DNA of 64,000 bases from Lysobacter enzymogenes (GTDB taxonomy: Bacteria > Pseudomonadota > Gammaproteobacteria > Xanthomonadales > Xanthomonadaceae): contig NZ_CP067395.1 of assembly GCF_017355525.1 (NCBI RefSeq), positions 3,286,001 to 3,350,000 on the forward strand. Reading direction: 5' to 3'. A program made the position numbers and the translations under genes. Below, one piece after another: positions 52,871 to 61,953 of the stretch. The notes beneath the pieces were generated by a model, which did no database searches, was not told where the DNA came from, and saw only the letters and a program-made list of their open reading frames with translations. How positions within the stretch are numbered: position 1 is the stretch's first letter; every line of letters starts with the position of its first letter.

Positions 52871-54148
52871 ATGAGCGCCACCGCCGCCCCCGCTTCCGCC
52901 GTCCGCCCGCTCTGGCAAGGACGCGCCTGGGTACTGGCCGGCATCGTGCTGTCGGCGTTCACGCTGCGCACCGCGGTGACCTCGCTGACGCCGCTGCTGG
53001 ACGCGTTGGGCCGCGAATTCGCGTTCGGCGCGACCATGACCGGCGTGTTCGGCATGGTGCCGACCGCCGCGTTCGCGCTGTTCGGCGTGGCCACGCCGAT
53101 GCTGGCCCACCGCATCGGCCTGGAACGCGCGGCGCTGCTGGCGATGGCGGTGGCCGCACTGGGCCTGCTCGCGCGCGGCTTCGTCGGCGACACCGGGCAG
53201 TTGCTCGCCGCCAACGCGGTGGCGCTGGCCGGCATGGGCATCGGCAACGTGGTGTTGCCGCCGCTGGTGAAGCGTTATTTCGGCGACCGCGTCGGCGCGG
53301 TCAGCACCGCCTACATCACCGTATTGCAGCTCGGCACGATCCTGCCCGCGCTGAGCGCGGTGCCGCTGGCCCAGGCCGCGGGCTGGCGGGTGTCGCTGGC
53401 GTCGTGGTCGCTGGTGGCGGTGGCCGCGGCGCTGCCGTGGATCAGCGTGCTGTGGATGGAAGCGCGCGGCCGTTCCGCGCAAGCGCGCGAACTCGCGCAC
53501 ACGCACGACCGCGCCGTGGCCGTCGGCGACGAAGCGCCGGAACTGGCGACGTCCGCGCCCGCCGCGCGCGGCAAGGTCTGGCGTTCGCCGGTGGCCTGGG
53601 GCATGACGCTGATGTTCGGCATGACCTCGCTGGTGACCTATTCGATGTTCACCTGGCTGCCCAAGCTGCTGGTCGAAGCCGGCGGCAGCCCGACCCTCGG
53701 CGGCGCGATGGTGGCGCTGTTCTCGACCCTGGGCATGATCAGCGCGCTGACCATGCCGGCGCTGGCGGTGCGCATCGCCAATCCGTTCCCGATCGTGCTC
53801 GCCTGCGTGCTGTGTTATCTCGGCGGTTTCGCCGGCCTGCTGCTGGCGCCGATGCACGGCACCTTCGTCTGGGTCGCGCTGATCGGCCTGGGCCCGAGCA
53901 CCTTCCCGCTGGCGCTGACGCTGATCAATCTGCGCACCCGTTCGCCGGCCGGTTCGGCCGCGCTGTCGGGCTTCATGCAGGGCCTGGGCTACACCTTGAG
54001 CTGCGCCGGCCCGCTGCTGTTCGGCTGGCTGCACGAACGCAGCCACGGCTGGGTGTGGCCGTTCGCGATGCTCGGCGCCTGCCTGCTGGTGTTGATCCTT
54101 GGCGGGCGCATGGCCTGCAAGCCGCGTTACCTCGAAGACAGCTGGTAA
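52871..54148 (+). CDS. MFS transporter, CynX/NimT-like
   Basis: 425 aa from MSATAAPASAVRPLWQG. Twelve membrane helices are split by a central hydrophilic loop (about residues 195-235, rich in charged residues). The N-terminal half starts with LAGIVLSAFTLRTAVTSLTP and the second half with WGMTLMFGMTSLVTYSMFTW, the pattern of CynX-type anion/drug transporters. The substrate is unknown; cyanate and 2-nitroimidazole are the characterised ligands in relatives. No cyanase gene is nearby. A terminator follows. Confidence 0.88.
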   Translation: MSATAAPASAVRPLWQGRAWVLAGIVLSAFTLRTAVTSLTPLLDALGREFAFGATMTGVFGMVPTAAFALFGVATPMLAHRIGLERAALLAMAVAALGLLARGFVGDTGQLLAANAVALAGMGIGNVVLPPLVKRYFGDRVGAVSTAYITVLQLGTILPALSAVPLAQAAGWRVSLASWSLVAVAAALPWISVLWMEARGRSAQARELAHTHDRAVAVGDEAPELATSAPAARGKVWRSPVAWGMTLMFGMTSLVTYSMFTWLPKLLVEAGGSPTLGGAMVALFSTLGMISALTMPALAVRIANPFPIVLACVLCYLGGFAGLLLAPMHGTFVWVALIGLGPSTFPLALTLINLRTRSPAGSAALSGFMQGLGYTLSCAGPLLFGWLHERSHGWVWPFAMLGACLLVLILGGRMACKPRYLEDSW

Positions 54149-54177
54149 GCCGCGGCGGCATGCGCCGCAAAACATTG

Positions 54178-54213
54178 AACGCCGTCGCTGTTCCCGCAGC
54201 GGCGGCGTTTTCG
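54178..54213 (+). terminator. Terminator after the MFS gene
   Basis: A 13-bp stem (AACGCCGTCGCTG / CAGCGGCGGCGTT, one G-T pair) with loop TTCCCG is followed by TTCG. Confidence 0.8.
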
Positions 54214-54508
54214 CATGCGCGCTAGCGCATATCGCGTTGCGCTCGCCACCGCCCGCGCAACGCGCGCGGCGCGAGTCGCGCCGCATCGAAACCCGCGCAC
54301 GTTCGTTCACCAGCGTGAACCGGACACCGTGCCGCAGATCAAACGCCGGATATGGAAACGCGGGCACAGATCGATTTGTCATCAGGCGACGGTTTCCGGC
54401 AAGCGATCACGTAACGCGCGTGCTCGGTCAAGACAATGAACCTACGGGATCCATGCTTGCCATGCCAATACGCGACCGTTCGCGGCCGCGTCCGAAGGAG
54501 ATCGTCCG
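54214..54508. other. Promoter region of the amidase gene
   Basis: About 295 bases with no gene seen, moderately lower GC. It ends with the strong AAGGAGA ribosome site of the amidase gene. Confidence 0.4.
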
Positions 54509-56113
54509 ATGCATTCGCACATTCTCGCCGCAGCCGTCGGCGGCGCCTTGCTGTTGGGTTCGCTCAGCGCCGCCGCGTCGCCCGACGCCGCCGCGCTGCG
54601 CCTGGAACTGGATCGCGGCAACGCCCTGGTCGCCGCGCAGGTCGCGCGCGCGGCCTATCCCGAGTATTTCCGCCGCGCCTACGCGCGCTATCCCAATCTG
54701 CCGGCCGGCTCGCTGGAAGCCATCGCCTACAGCGAAACCAACTGGGTGCACGTGCGCCCCGAAGCGCAGAACCCGCACGACCTGCACATGCCGCGCTCCT
54801 ACGGCGTCATGGGCCTGTATCACGGCGGCGGTTTCGCCGACCAGGTCGGCGACGGCGCGCGCCTGATCGGGCGCAGCGCGCAACAGGTGATCGACGACCC
54901 GGAAAGCAACATCCTCGCCGCCGCCGCGCTGCTCGATCGCGCGCTCGCTGCCGGCCAGCCCGACAAGCGCAGCCGCGCGCTCGGCCGCGCCGAAGACATG
55001 GCGCCGGTGCTGGCGCGCTACGCCGGCTACGGCGCCAGCAACGGCGGCATCGCCGACTACGCGCGGCAGAGCTTCGCCTACGGCGTGATGCAGACGCTGC
55101 AACAAGGCGTCGATGCGCAGGGCGTGAAGATCCAGCCGCAGCGGCTCGAACTCGAACGCGCCTTCGATGCCGGCCAGTTGCAGAAGCTGCGCGCGCCGGC
55201 GCTGCTGATGAACGCCGGCGACGACAGCGTGCGCGCGAATCCCGCGCTGAGCCGGGACATCGCGCGCGCCGCCGCGCCGGCCACCGACGTCGGCGCCAAG
55301 GCGGTCGACTTCGGCGAAGCGATCTGGAACCCGGCCAGCTCCAGCAACTACAGCACCGCGTCCAATCAGACCAGCGCGGTCGTCATGCACACGATGGAAG
55401 GCTCCTACGCCGGCTCCATCTCGTGGTTCCAGAACCCGAGCGCGCAGGTGTCGGCGCACTATCTGATCCGCAAGTCGGACGGCCAGATCACCCAGATGGT
55501 GCGCGAATACCATCAGGCCTGGCATGCGAAGAACCATAACTACTACACCATCGGCATCGAGCACGACGGCCGCGCCGCCGACGCCGGCAACTGGTCGGCG
55601 GCGATGGTCAACGCATCCGCGCGGCTGACCAAGAGCATCTGCGCGCGCCGCGGCGTGAACTGCGCCAGCGCGTGGAAGGGGCCGGGCTACGACACCTTCC
55701 ATTTGGTCCCCGACAGCGTGCGGGTCAAGGGCCACGGCATGCTCTCGGGCAACGAGAACCGCTACGACCCGGGCAAGTACTTCCCGTGGGCGAACTACTA
55801 CAACCTCATCAACGGCGGCGGCGGCAATCCGAATCCGCCGGGCAAGTACTGGGTCGACACCTTCGCCAACGCCACCGGCTACAAGTGGCCGTCGACGCTG
55901 ACCCCGGTCGGCACCTTGAACCAGGGCACCAACTACGTCTATTGCAAGGCCTGGGGCGAAGAAGTGCGTTCGGGCAGTTCGTTCAACCACTACTGGCTCA
56001 AGACCGATCTCGACGTCGGCCCGGCCGGCGCCTGGGTCTCGGCCTACTACCTCAGCCGCTGGGGCAACGACGAAGCGCGCGACAACAGCGGCGCGGTCAT
56101 TCCCGATTGCTGA
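54509..56113 (+). CDS. Secreted SLT-like plus amidase_2 peptidoglycan hydrolase
   Basis: 534 aa; AAGGAGA precedes the ATG. A Sec signal peptide (1-23) is followed by a lysozyme-like/SLT segment (about 60-145: GSLEAIAYSETNW with Glu76, SYGVMGLYHGG, DDPESNILAAAALL). The amidase_2 domain (about 275-435) carries zinc ligands His294 (VVMHTMEG), His409 (KGHGML) and Asp420 (RYDPGKYFPW), plus IGIEHDG. A C-terminal SH3-like domain (about 445-534) ends VIPDC. The amidase should cut the MurNAc-L-Ala bond outside the cell; whether the SLT-like part is active is unclear. The combination fits a lytic or predatory enzyme. A single REP unit follows the gene. Confidence 0.88.
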   Translation: MHSHILAAAVGGALLLGSLSAAASPDAAALRLELDRGNALVAAQVARAAYPEYFRRAYARYPNLPAGSLEAIAYSETNWVHVRPEAQNPHDLHMPRSYGVMGLYHGGGFADQVGDGARLIGRSAQQVIDDPESNILAAAALLDRALAAGQPDKRSRALGRAEDMAPVLARYAGYGASNGGIADYARQSFAYGVMQTLQQGVDAQGVKIQPQRLELERAFDAGQLQKLRAPALLMNAGDDSVRANPALSRDIARAAAPATDVGAKAVDFGEAIWNPASSSNYSTASNQTSAVVMHTMEGSYAGSISWFQNPSAQVSAHYLIRKSDGQITQMVREYHQAWHAKNHNYYTIGIEHDGRAADAGNWSAAMVNASARLTKSICARRGVNCASAWKGPGYDTFHLVPDSVRVKGHGMLSGNENRYDPGKYFPWANYYNLINGGGGNPNPPGKYWVDTFANATGYKWPSTLTPVGTLNQGTNYVYCKAWGEEVRSGSSFNHYWLKTDLDVGPAGAWVSAYYLSRWGNDEARDNSGAVIPDC

Positions 56114-56134
56114 TGCCGCGCTGACCGTTCCAAG

Positions 56135-56173
56135 GCCCCTCTCCCGCGTGCGGGAGAGGGGTTGGGGTGAGGG
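56135..56173. repeat. Single REP-like unit
   Basis: CCTCTCCCGCGTGCGGGAGA followed by the GGGGTGAGGGC arm; third occurrence of the repeat seen at 24491 and 30956. It lies between the amidase gene and the condensation-domain gene. Confidence 0.8.
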
Positions 56174-56215
56174 CCCCACCCCGCAACGTTTCCGCCTCCC
56201 CACACGAGCCCTCCG

Positions 56216-57544
56216 ATGAAACGCAAAATGATGCTGTGCGAACGCGTGATGTACGTGGATCGCGACACCACCTTCACCATCGTCCAGGCCGCGCGCGTGC
56301 GCGGCGCGCTCGACGAACAGCGGCTGCGCGACGCGCTCGTCCGCGTCCAGCGCAAGCACCCGATGCTGCGCTGCTCGGTCGAAGACGGCGACCCGCCGAC
56401 CATGGTGCTGGAAGACGATCCGCTGCCGATCCCGCTGCGCATCGCCGAGCGCGTCGACGACGAGGAATGGCAGCGCCAGTCGCACATCGAACGCGAAACC
56501 CGCTTCGACGCCACCCGCGCGCCGCTGATGCGGCTGACCTGGGTGCGCGGCCGCGACGCCCAGGGCGAGGTCGGCGAACTGGTGCTGGCCTGCCATCATG
56601 TGATCTGCGACGGCATGTCGATGCTGACCCTGCTGCGCGAAATCTTCGCGCTTTGCGGCGATCCGAGCCTGGACATCGGCCATCACACCGGTTTCAACGC
56701 GCTCGAGGACATCCTGCCCGCCGATGTGCTCGCCGACCGCCGCGTGCGCCGCGGCGCGGCCTGGAAAGCGTTGGCGATGCGCCTGTTCTTCAGCCTGCGG
56801 CGCAGGCGCAAGCCGGTGCCGCAGGGCGAGTTCTTCGTCCAGCACTGGAAGCTCTCGCGCGAGGAAACCGCGGCGCTGGCCGCGCGCGCCAAGGCCGAAG
56901 GCGTGACCGTGTTCGCCGCGATGAGCGTGGCGTTCTCGCTGGCGTTCCGCACGGTCAAGGGCGCGGCCGCGAGCGGCAAGATCTTCTCGCCGGTCGACAT
57001 CCGCAAGTTCCTGCCGTCGATCCGGCCCGACCAACTGTTCTCGGCCGCGCCGGGCACCATCGTCGCGCTCGACACCGACCTGCCGCCCGAACAGGTCGAC
57101 GACGCCGCGTTCTGGGAGCAGGCGCGGACCTTCAAGGGCCGGCTCAACCAGAAGGTCGAGCGGATCAGCCGCAACGTGCACGAGTACTTCGTCGGCCTGG
57201 AGATGATGCATTCGATCTTCGCCCAGTTCGTCGCCGAGCGCCGCTCCGACCTGGACAAGTTCGACACCACCATCTCCAACATCGGCCGCATCGACATTCC
57301 CCAGGACTACCCGGGCTTCCGCGTGGAAACCGTGTACAGCCCGACCGCGCGGCTGCCGTGGCGCAGCACCACCGCGATCCTGAGTTCGGGTTACGCCGGC
57401 GAACTCGACTTCGTGTTCACCTGCGACACCGCCTCGCTGTCGCGCGCCCAGGTCGAGCGCATCCGCGAGATCGCGATGCGGCTGATCCGCGAGCGCTCGC
57501 ACGCGCCGGCCGCCGCCGTCCCCGCCTTGCAGGCAGCGGCATGA
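56216..57544 (+). CDS. Stand-alone condensation-domain acyltransferase
   Basis: 442 aa. It has the fold signature of NRPS condensation/PapA-type acyltransferases: N-terminal LCERVMYVDRDTTFTIVQAA, the catalytic HHVICDG at residues 127-133 (HHxxxDG with both His and the Asp), and a late DFGFG-like region with degenerate sequence. No adenylation or carrier domain is fused or nearby. Family knowledge: such free enzymes esterify or amidate a small molecule, sugar or lipid with an acyl donor. Its stop overlaps the start of a glycosyltransferase gene (ATGA), so I infer joint action on a glycolipid or acylated sugar. Confidence 0.85.
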   Translation: MKRKMMLCERVMYVDRDTTFTIVQAARVRGALDEQRLRDALVRVQRKHPMLRCSVEDGDPPTMVLEDDPLPIPLRIAERVDDEEWQRQSHIERETRFDATRAPLMRLTWVRGRDAQGEVGELVLACHHVICDGMSMLTLLREIFALCGDPSLDIGHHTGFNALEDILPADVLADRRVRRGAAWKALAMRLFFSLRRRRKPVPQGEFFVQHWKLSREETAALAARAKAEGVTVFAAMSVAFSLAFRTVKGAAASGKIFSPVDIRKFLPSIRPDQLFSAAPGTIVALDTDLPPEQVDDAAFWEQARTFKGRLNQKVERISRNVHEYFVGLEMMHSIFAQFVAERRSDLDKFDTTISNIGRIDIPQDYPGFRVETVYSPTARLPWRSTTAILSSGYAGELDFVFTCDTASLSRAQVERIREIAMRLIRERSHAPAAAVPALQAAA

Positions 57545-58533
57545 ACGACGCCAGCGTCTTCGCGGCCGGCGAGCGCGCCGAGGACACCGCCGCCGCCGCG
57601 CCTGCGCCGATCGATCCCGACAGCTTCGGCGCGGTGGTGGTGCTGTGGCAGCCGCGGCCCGAGCACGTCGATCATCTCGAACGCGTGCGCGGCGCCTGCC
57701 GTCACCTGCTCGCGGTCGACAACTCGCCGCAGGCCGACGCTGCGCTGCATGCGCGGCTGCGCGCCAACGGCATCGAGGTGCTGCACAACGCCAATCGCGG
57801 CGGCATCTCCGGCGCCTACAACGTCGGCGCGCGCGCGCTGTTCGACGCCGGCCGGCAAGTGGTGTTCCTGCTCGACCAGGACTCGCAGCTGGGCGCGGAC
57901 TTCTTCGCCGGGATGATGCGCGCCTGCGCGCGCGCCGGCAGCGACGCCTTCATCGTCGGGCCCAAGGTGTTCGAGGTGAACCTCGGCCGCTACCTGCCGG
58001 TGTTCTCGCCGCAGCTGCGCCTGCCCAAGCCCGAATCCATCGAGGACCGCACCCAGGGCCTGGTGCCGACGCTGTTCGTGATCTCCTCGGGCTCGGCGAT
58101 CTCGGCCGCGGCATTCCGCCGGGTCGGCGAGTTCCGCGAGGACTACTTCATCGAGTACGTCGATATCGAATACGGCCTGCGCGCCACCCGCAACGGCGTG
58201 CCGGTGCTGGTCAACACCGAAGTGCAGATGCGCCAGCAGGTCGGCGAGTACGTCAAGCGCGGGATTTTTTCGACCAGCAACCACGTGGCCTGGCGCCGCT
58301 ACTACGCCTCGCGCAACGCGGTGCACGCGCTGCGCTCCAACGCCTCGCGCTGGTCGATCCACTGGCTGATCGAACTGCTGACCCTGCACCAAGTCGCCTG
58401 CGTGCTGGTGTGCGAGCAGCACAAGCTGCGCAAGGTGGTGGCGATCGCGGTGGGCTACTTCGATGGCCTGTTCGGCAAGCTCGGGACGTTCGAGCAACGG
58501 CATCCGCGGGTGGCGGCGTTCTGCAAGCATTGA
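57541..58533 (+). CDS. Family 2 glycosyltransferase, rhamnosyltransferase-like
   Basis: 330 aa from MNDASVFAAGERAED. GT-A fold: VVVLWQPRPEHVDHLERV, LLAVDNSPQADAALH, HNANRGGISGAYNVGARAL, and the DxD-type motif LDQDSQLGADF (Asp112, Asp114). The later segment FREDYFIEYVDIEYGLRATR holds the catalytic-base region. This pattern (ANxGGISGAxN plus LDQDS) is that of dTDP-rhamnosyl/WbbL-type transferases. It overlaps the condensation-domain gene by four bases, and the pair has a strong terminator, so they form a two-gene operon. Confidence 0.9.
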   Translation: MNDASVFAAGERAEDTAAAAPAPIDPDSFGAVVVLWQPRPEHVDHLERVRGACRHLLAVDNSPQADAALHARLRANGIEVLHNANRGGISGAYNVGARALFDAGRQVVFLLDQDSQLGADFFAGMMRACARAGSDAFIVGPKVFEVNLGRYLPVFSPQLRLPKPESIEDRTQGLVPTLFVISSGSAISAAAFRRVGEFREDYFIEYVDIEYGLRATRNGVPVLVNTEVQMRQQVGEYVKRGIFSTSNHVAWRRYYASRNAVHALRSNASRWSIHWLIELLTLHQVACVLVCEQHKLRKVVAIAVGYFDGLFGKLGTFEQRHPRVAAFCKH

Positions 58534-58557
58534 GGCGGCGCGGCGGCGGCGCGGAAG

Positions 58558-58667
58558 GCGTCGGGCCTGAAGGCCCTGCCACGAAAGCCGAAGCCTTGCT
58601 GCAAAAAACGAGGCCCTCCCATGGATGTGGGAGGGCGTTTTTGTGCGGGGGCCTTCAGGCCCGACGC
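58558..58667. repeat. 18-bp perfect inverted repeat enclosing a terminator
   Basis: GCGTCGGGCCTGAAGGCC (58558-58575) recurs inverted as GGCCTTCAGGCCCGACGC (58650-58667). The arms contain internal GGGCCTGAAGGCCC-type symmetry and flank the terminator at 58613-58642. Confidence 0.8.
58613..58642 (+). terminator. Terminator after the glycosyltransferase gene
   Basis: Stem GCCCTCCCA/TGGGAGGGC with a 6-base loop, followed by GTTTTTG. It sits in convergent position to the 183-aa gene and may serve that side too. Confidence 0.85.
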
Positions 58668-58689
58668 GCTCGTACCTGCTGAGCCGGAC

Positions 58690-59241
58690 TCAGAACGCCT
58701 CGCTGCCCGGCTGCACATCGATCCCCAACCCGGACGCCACCGCCTTCATGTTCTCGTCGTCGCGCCGCAGCGCGATCCAGCCGGCATAGGCGTCGCCGCC
58801 GGTGTCGTAGTTCCACAGCGTATAGCCGTGTTCGCGCAGCCGGTCGTAGGCGATCGACATCAGCTCGGGCACGTCGGTGCCGTCGAGGAAATCGTCGTCG
58901 GACGGATCTTCCACGCCCCACTCGATGCGCAGGTTCCAGCGCGCGGCGAGCTGGTCGATCACGTCGACGAAGCTCGCGGTGTCCTTCCAGTCGACGTAAA
59001 AGCCGGAGATCCAGTCGATCGCCTCCTGCACGGTCTCGACCGGCTCGCGCTCGTCGCCGCTGTCCTCGCGCGCCTCGCGGTAGCGGGCGAACTGCTGCAG
59101 CGCGGTGTCTTCGTCGCCGGGATTGATCAGCAGCAGCAACTGCCAGACCAGGGCTTCGTCGTCGAGCGTCTCGTCGTCGTCGTTGTCGCTGGCGAAGTCG
59201 TGGCCGTCGTCTTCGTAGTCGGACTCGTTGTCGGGCAGCAT
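58690..59241 (-). CDS. Acidic cytosolic protein, DUF6630-like
   Basis: 183 aa from MLPDNESDYEDDG; the frame continuing upstream is Arg-rich and rejected. The N-terminus is very acidic (DDDETLDDEALVW). The body reads LLLLINPGDEDTALQQFARY, EAIDWISGFYVDWKDTASFV, IEWGVEDPSDDDFLDGTDVP and GYTLWNYDTGGDAYAGWIAL. The core resembles DUF6630-type proteins to my memory, with low certainty. The function is unknown. Confidence 0.7.
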   Translation of the reverse strand: MLPDNESDYEDDGHDFASDNDDDETLDDEALVWQLLLLINPGDEDTALQQFARYREAREDSGDEREPVETVQEAIDWISGFYVDWKDTASFVDVIDQLAARWNLRIEWGVEDPSDDDFLDGTDVPELMSIAYDRLREHGYTLWNYDTGGDAYAGWIALRRDDENMKAVASGLGIDVQPGSEAF

Positions 59242-59377
59242 GGCGACGCTCGCGGGCTCGGGGCGCTTTATGGTCGCGCCGGCGGCGGGCAAAGAAAAGT
59301 ACGCGGCGCGTCGGCTGCGCGGGGCCGCGCAACGCCCGCGCCGGCACGCGGCCGCGCGGACGGCGCACGCGCAAAAG

Positions 59378-59406
59378 AAAAGCCCGGCTTGCGCCGGGCT
59401 TTTCAA
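59378..59406 (-). terminator. Terminator after cspA-like gene
   Basis: AAAGCCCGGC-TTGC-GCCGGGCTTT, symmetrical, with T-tracts on both strands. Read on the minus strand it lies about 50 bases after the cold-shock gene stop. Confidence 0.82.
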
Positions 59407-59455
59407 ATGCTTGGGCGGACGAACCGCCTGAGCTTGCCTACTCAGGCAACCGCTA

Positions 59456-59665
59456 TTACAGCGGCTGGACCTGGTCGGCCTGCAGGCCCTTCTGGCCCTG
59501 GGTCACGACGAACGAGACCTTCTGGCCTTCCTGGAGGCTCTTGAAGCCGTTGCCGAGGATGGCGCGGAAGTGCACGAACACATCGTCGCCGCTCTCGCGG
59601 GAGATGAAGCCGAAGCCCTTAGCGTCGTTGAACCACTTGACGGTGCCGTTCTCACGATCAGCCAT
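59456..59665 (-). CDS. Cold-shock protein, CspA family
   Basis: 69 aa; AAGGAG is 9 bases before the ATG. A single OB-fold cold-shock domain with RNP1 (KGFGFI) and RNP2 (VFVHF) intact, and the standard opening [14 protein letters not shown]. It binds single-stranded RNA and DNA and melts RNA structure. The long upstream region contains an inverted repeat (CTACGGTG at 59794-59801, CACCGTAG at 59825-59832) that may belong to the promoter or 5' leader. Confidence 0.97.
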   Translation of the reverse strand: MADRENGTVKWFNDAKGFGFISRESGDDVFVHFRAILGNGFKSLQEGQKVSFVVTQGQKGLQADQVQPL

Positions 59666-60094
59666 TTTTGCTAACTCCTTGAAACATATACGTTGATGTA
59701 CCGCTTTCGCGGCGTTGGAGCTGGTCGCAAGGAGGAAGCGTGGAACGATGGAGTGGATCTGTGAATCGACGATCTACGGCATCGGGTCACGACCTACGGT
59801 GACCCTTGACTAACTCAGCACGCACACCGTAGTGGCGTCCGCAGGGAAAATCAATTGGTCTGGGCAAGCAAATTCATCCGGCCGCGTCGGCCGGGCCGCT
59901 TCGGGCCGCCTCCGGCGGCCGTTCCGGGGCCCGGCCAATACCACTAGCCGATTGATTTTTATGGACTTTGGCGTTAGCCCCATGCCGTTGCCCCGTTCAG
60001 CGAGGGCCGCAGCCGGCGACCGTCGCTGAACCGGCCCGCGATCACGTCCAGGCTGCGATCCGCGTCCATCCGCGCGCGAATGGGCGCGGACGGC
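59666..60094. other. Leader and promoter region of the cold-shock gene
   Basis: 429 bases with no gene. It probably contains a long cspA-type 5' leader and the inverted repeat at 59794-59832. Confidence 0.45.
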
Positions 60095-61012
60095 TCAGCC
60101 GCCCTCGCCGCTCTCGGCGTCGGCGCGGGCCTGAGCGCGCTTCCAGATCGCGTACTCGGCGCGGTTGAGGCGGAAGTCCTGCAAGGCCATCGCCGCCGCG
60201 CCACGGTCGGCGGCGGAACCGGCCGGGTCGGCGGCGATCGCCAGCAACGCGTCCTTGAGCCGCTCGCTGCGCGCATGCGAACCGGACACGGCGACGATCG
60301 CCTTGCTGCGCACCGTCGCGGCGGGATCGAGCAAGGCGCGGTGCAGCGCCTCCTCGGCCTGCGCGGGCTCGGCCCACTGCGCCAGTTGCGCGACCGCTTC
60401 GCCGCGCACTTCCGGGTCGGCGTCGCGGGCGAGCGCGCCGAGCCGCTCGACCACCGGCGCGGCGTCCTCGTCGGGCATCGCCGCGGGCGTCAGCATGCGG
60501 ATCAGCTCGGCTTCGCGCTGCGGTTCGCCGCCGGCGCGCAGCTTGGCCAGCAGCGTCTCGCGCACCTCGGCGCGTTCCAGCGAATAGCCGCCGAGCAGGT
60601 CCAGGCCGACGCGTTCGTCCTCGGCGCGGGTGCTGGCGGCGCGCGACAGCGCGTAGCGCAGCACGTCGTCGCCGCCGACCGCATGCAGCAGCGCCAGCAG
60701 TTCGCCGCGCGCGTCGGCGGCGGTTTCGTTGCCGTAGCGCTGCAGCAAGTCTTGCAGGAACTTCGGATCGCGCTGGGCGCGGCGGCGCAGGGATTCGAAG
60801 CTCACCGGCGCGGCGCCGCCGAGCGAGAGGTATTCGGGATAAGGCGAAGCTGCGGCAGCGTGGTCGTTGGCGTGTGCCGCCGTCGCTACGGGCGCGGCCG
60901 TGCGCGCGGGCGCAACGTCGGCGCGGTCGCGGCGGGCGACGTAGGCGCCGCCGGCGAGCGCGCCGATCAGGGCCGAGACGACCGCGATCGGCACGGCTTG
61001 CCGGAGATTCAT
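60095..61012 (-). CDS. HEAT-like repeat protein with N-terminal anchor
   Basis: 305 aa from the ATG at MNLRQAVPIAVVSALIGALA; an upstream TTG would add three residues. A single N-terminal membrane helix is followed by a low-complexity Ala linker and then helical repeats with HEAT character (DPEVRGEAVAQLAQWAEPAQ, DPAATVRSKAIVAVSGSHAR, SAADRGAAAMALQDFRL). It probably acts as a periplasmic or membrane-tethered scaffold. The partner is unknown. Confidence 0.75.
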   Translation of the reverse strand: MNLRQAVPIAVVSALIGALAGGAYVARRDRADVAPARTAAPVATAAHANDHAAAASPYPEYLSLGGAAPVSFESLRRRAQRDPKFLQDLLQRYGNETAADARGELLALLHAVGGDDVLRYALSRAASTRAEDERVGLDLLGGYSLERAEVRETLLAKLRAGGEPQREAELIRMLTPAAMPDEDAAPVVERLGALARDADPEVRGEAVAQLAQWAEPAQAEEALHRALLDPAATVRSKAIVAVSGSHARSERLKDALLAIAADPAGSAADRGAAAMALQDFRLNRAEYAIWKRAQARADAESGEGG

Positions 61013-61133
61013 GCGGGGCAAGTGGGTGAGCGCATGCGGGCAGGATAGCGGCTTGCGGGAGGCGCGCGTTTCCGGCTTCGGCGCGTGCCGCCGCGAACGC
61101 CCGCTTCGCGCGCGAAGCGGGCGTCCGGCGCCG

Positions 61134-61901
61134 TCAGCAGTCCGGCGCGACCCGGCCGTCGGAGCCGGTGTAGGTGTAGGCGTCGGGAATGAAGCGGCCG
61201 CTGCCGATCCGGTTCCAGATGTTGCTGGTGCCGTAGGTGCCGGTCACCGAGGTGCCGGTGGTCTGGCACTGGATCGTCACCTTGGCGCCGTTGGCGAGGC
61301 TGTCGACGATCGAGTACGAGGTGCCCGGGCCGGAGCGCACGTTCAACGGCGTGCCGTTGGTGCCGACCGTGCCCGACGCGCCGCCCCCGCCGCCGCAGGA
61401 ATTGCGGCTGGTGTAGCTGGCGCTGCCCCAGTAGGTGATCTGCGCGCCGTTGAACTTGATCTTCTGCGCCGAGCCGTTGAGGCGTTCTTCGAAATGCAGG
61501 TGCGGGCCGGTCGAGCCGCCGGTGCTGCCGACGGTGCCGATCGACTTGCCGATCGCCACGTTCTGGCCGACCGAGACCGAATAGCTGTTGAGGTGCGCGT
61601 ACAGCGTGCTCCAGCCGCCGCCGTGGTCGATCACCACGTACTTGCCGTAGCTGGTGTCGCCGAGGTTGCGGACCACGCTGACGGTACCGGCCGCGGCCGC
61701 GACGACGGTGTCGCCTTCGTCGTTGGCGCGGTTGAAGTCGACCGAGTTCTGCGGGTTGTGGTTGGTGCGGGTCTGGCCTTCCCAGACCTGGCCGCACGGG
61801 AACGGCATCTGGAAGGTCGGCGCGGCCTGGGCGGCGGTGCCGAACAGCGAGGCGAAGCTCAGCAGCGCCAACGCGCTGCGCAAGTGCTTGGGTTGTTTCA
61901 C
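61134..61901 (-). CDS. Secreted M23 endopeptidase with SH3-like domain
   Basis: 255 aa from a GTG start; GGAG lies 9 bases before it and the signal peptide ([20 protein letters not shown]…AQA) begins there, so the 24-residue extension upstream is rejected. The M23 domain has all ligands: His48 and Asp55 ([11 protein letters not shown]), His103 (YAHLNS) and His134/His136 (GPHLHFEE). A Gly linker leads to an SH3b-like domain ([20 protein letters not shown]) ending RVAPDC. It would cleave peptidoglycan cross-bridges or stem peptides outside the cell. The C-terminal PDC ending matches the amidase at 54509, suggesting a shared wall-binding module. Confidence 0.92.
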   Translation of the reverse strand: MKQPKHLRSALALLSFASLFGTAAQAAPTFQMPFPCGQVWEGQTRTNHNPQNSVDFNRANDEGDTVVAAAAGTVSVVRNLGDTSYGKYVVIDHGGGWSTLYAHLNSYSVSVGQNVAIGKSIGTVGSTGGSTGPHLHFEERLNGSAQKIKFNGAQITYWGSASYTSRNSCGGGGGASGTVGTNGTPLNVRSGPGTSYSIVDSLANGAKVTIQCQTTGTSVTGTYGTSNIWNRIGSGRFIPDAYTYTGSDGRVAPDC

Positions 61902-61953
61902 GGACGTGGCTCCAAGTGGAAGGCCGCCGTAACGGCGGCGGGAACGTTGCGGG

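Noticed and set aside
48319..53247. Minus-strand open frame of 1642 codons
   Set aside because: Antisense to the M48 and MFS genes. It has no recognisable domain and is low in aromatic residues.
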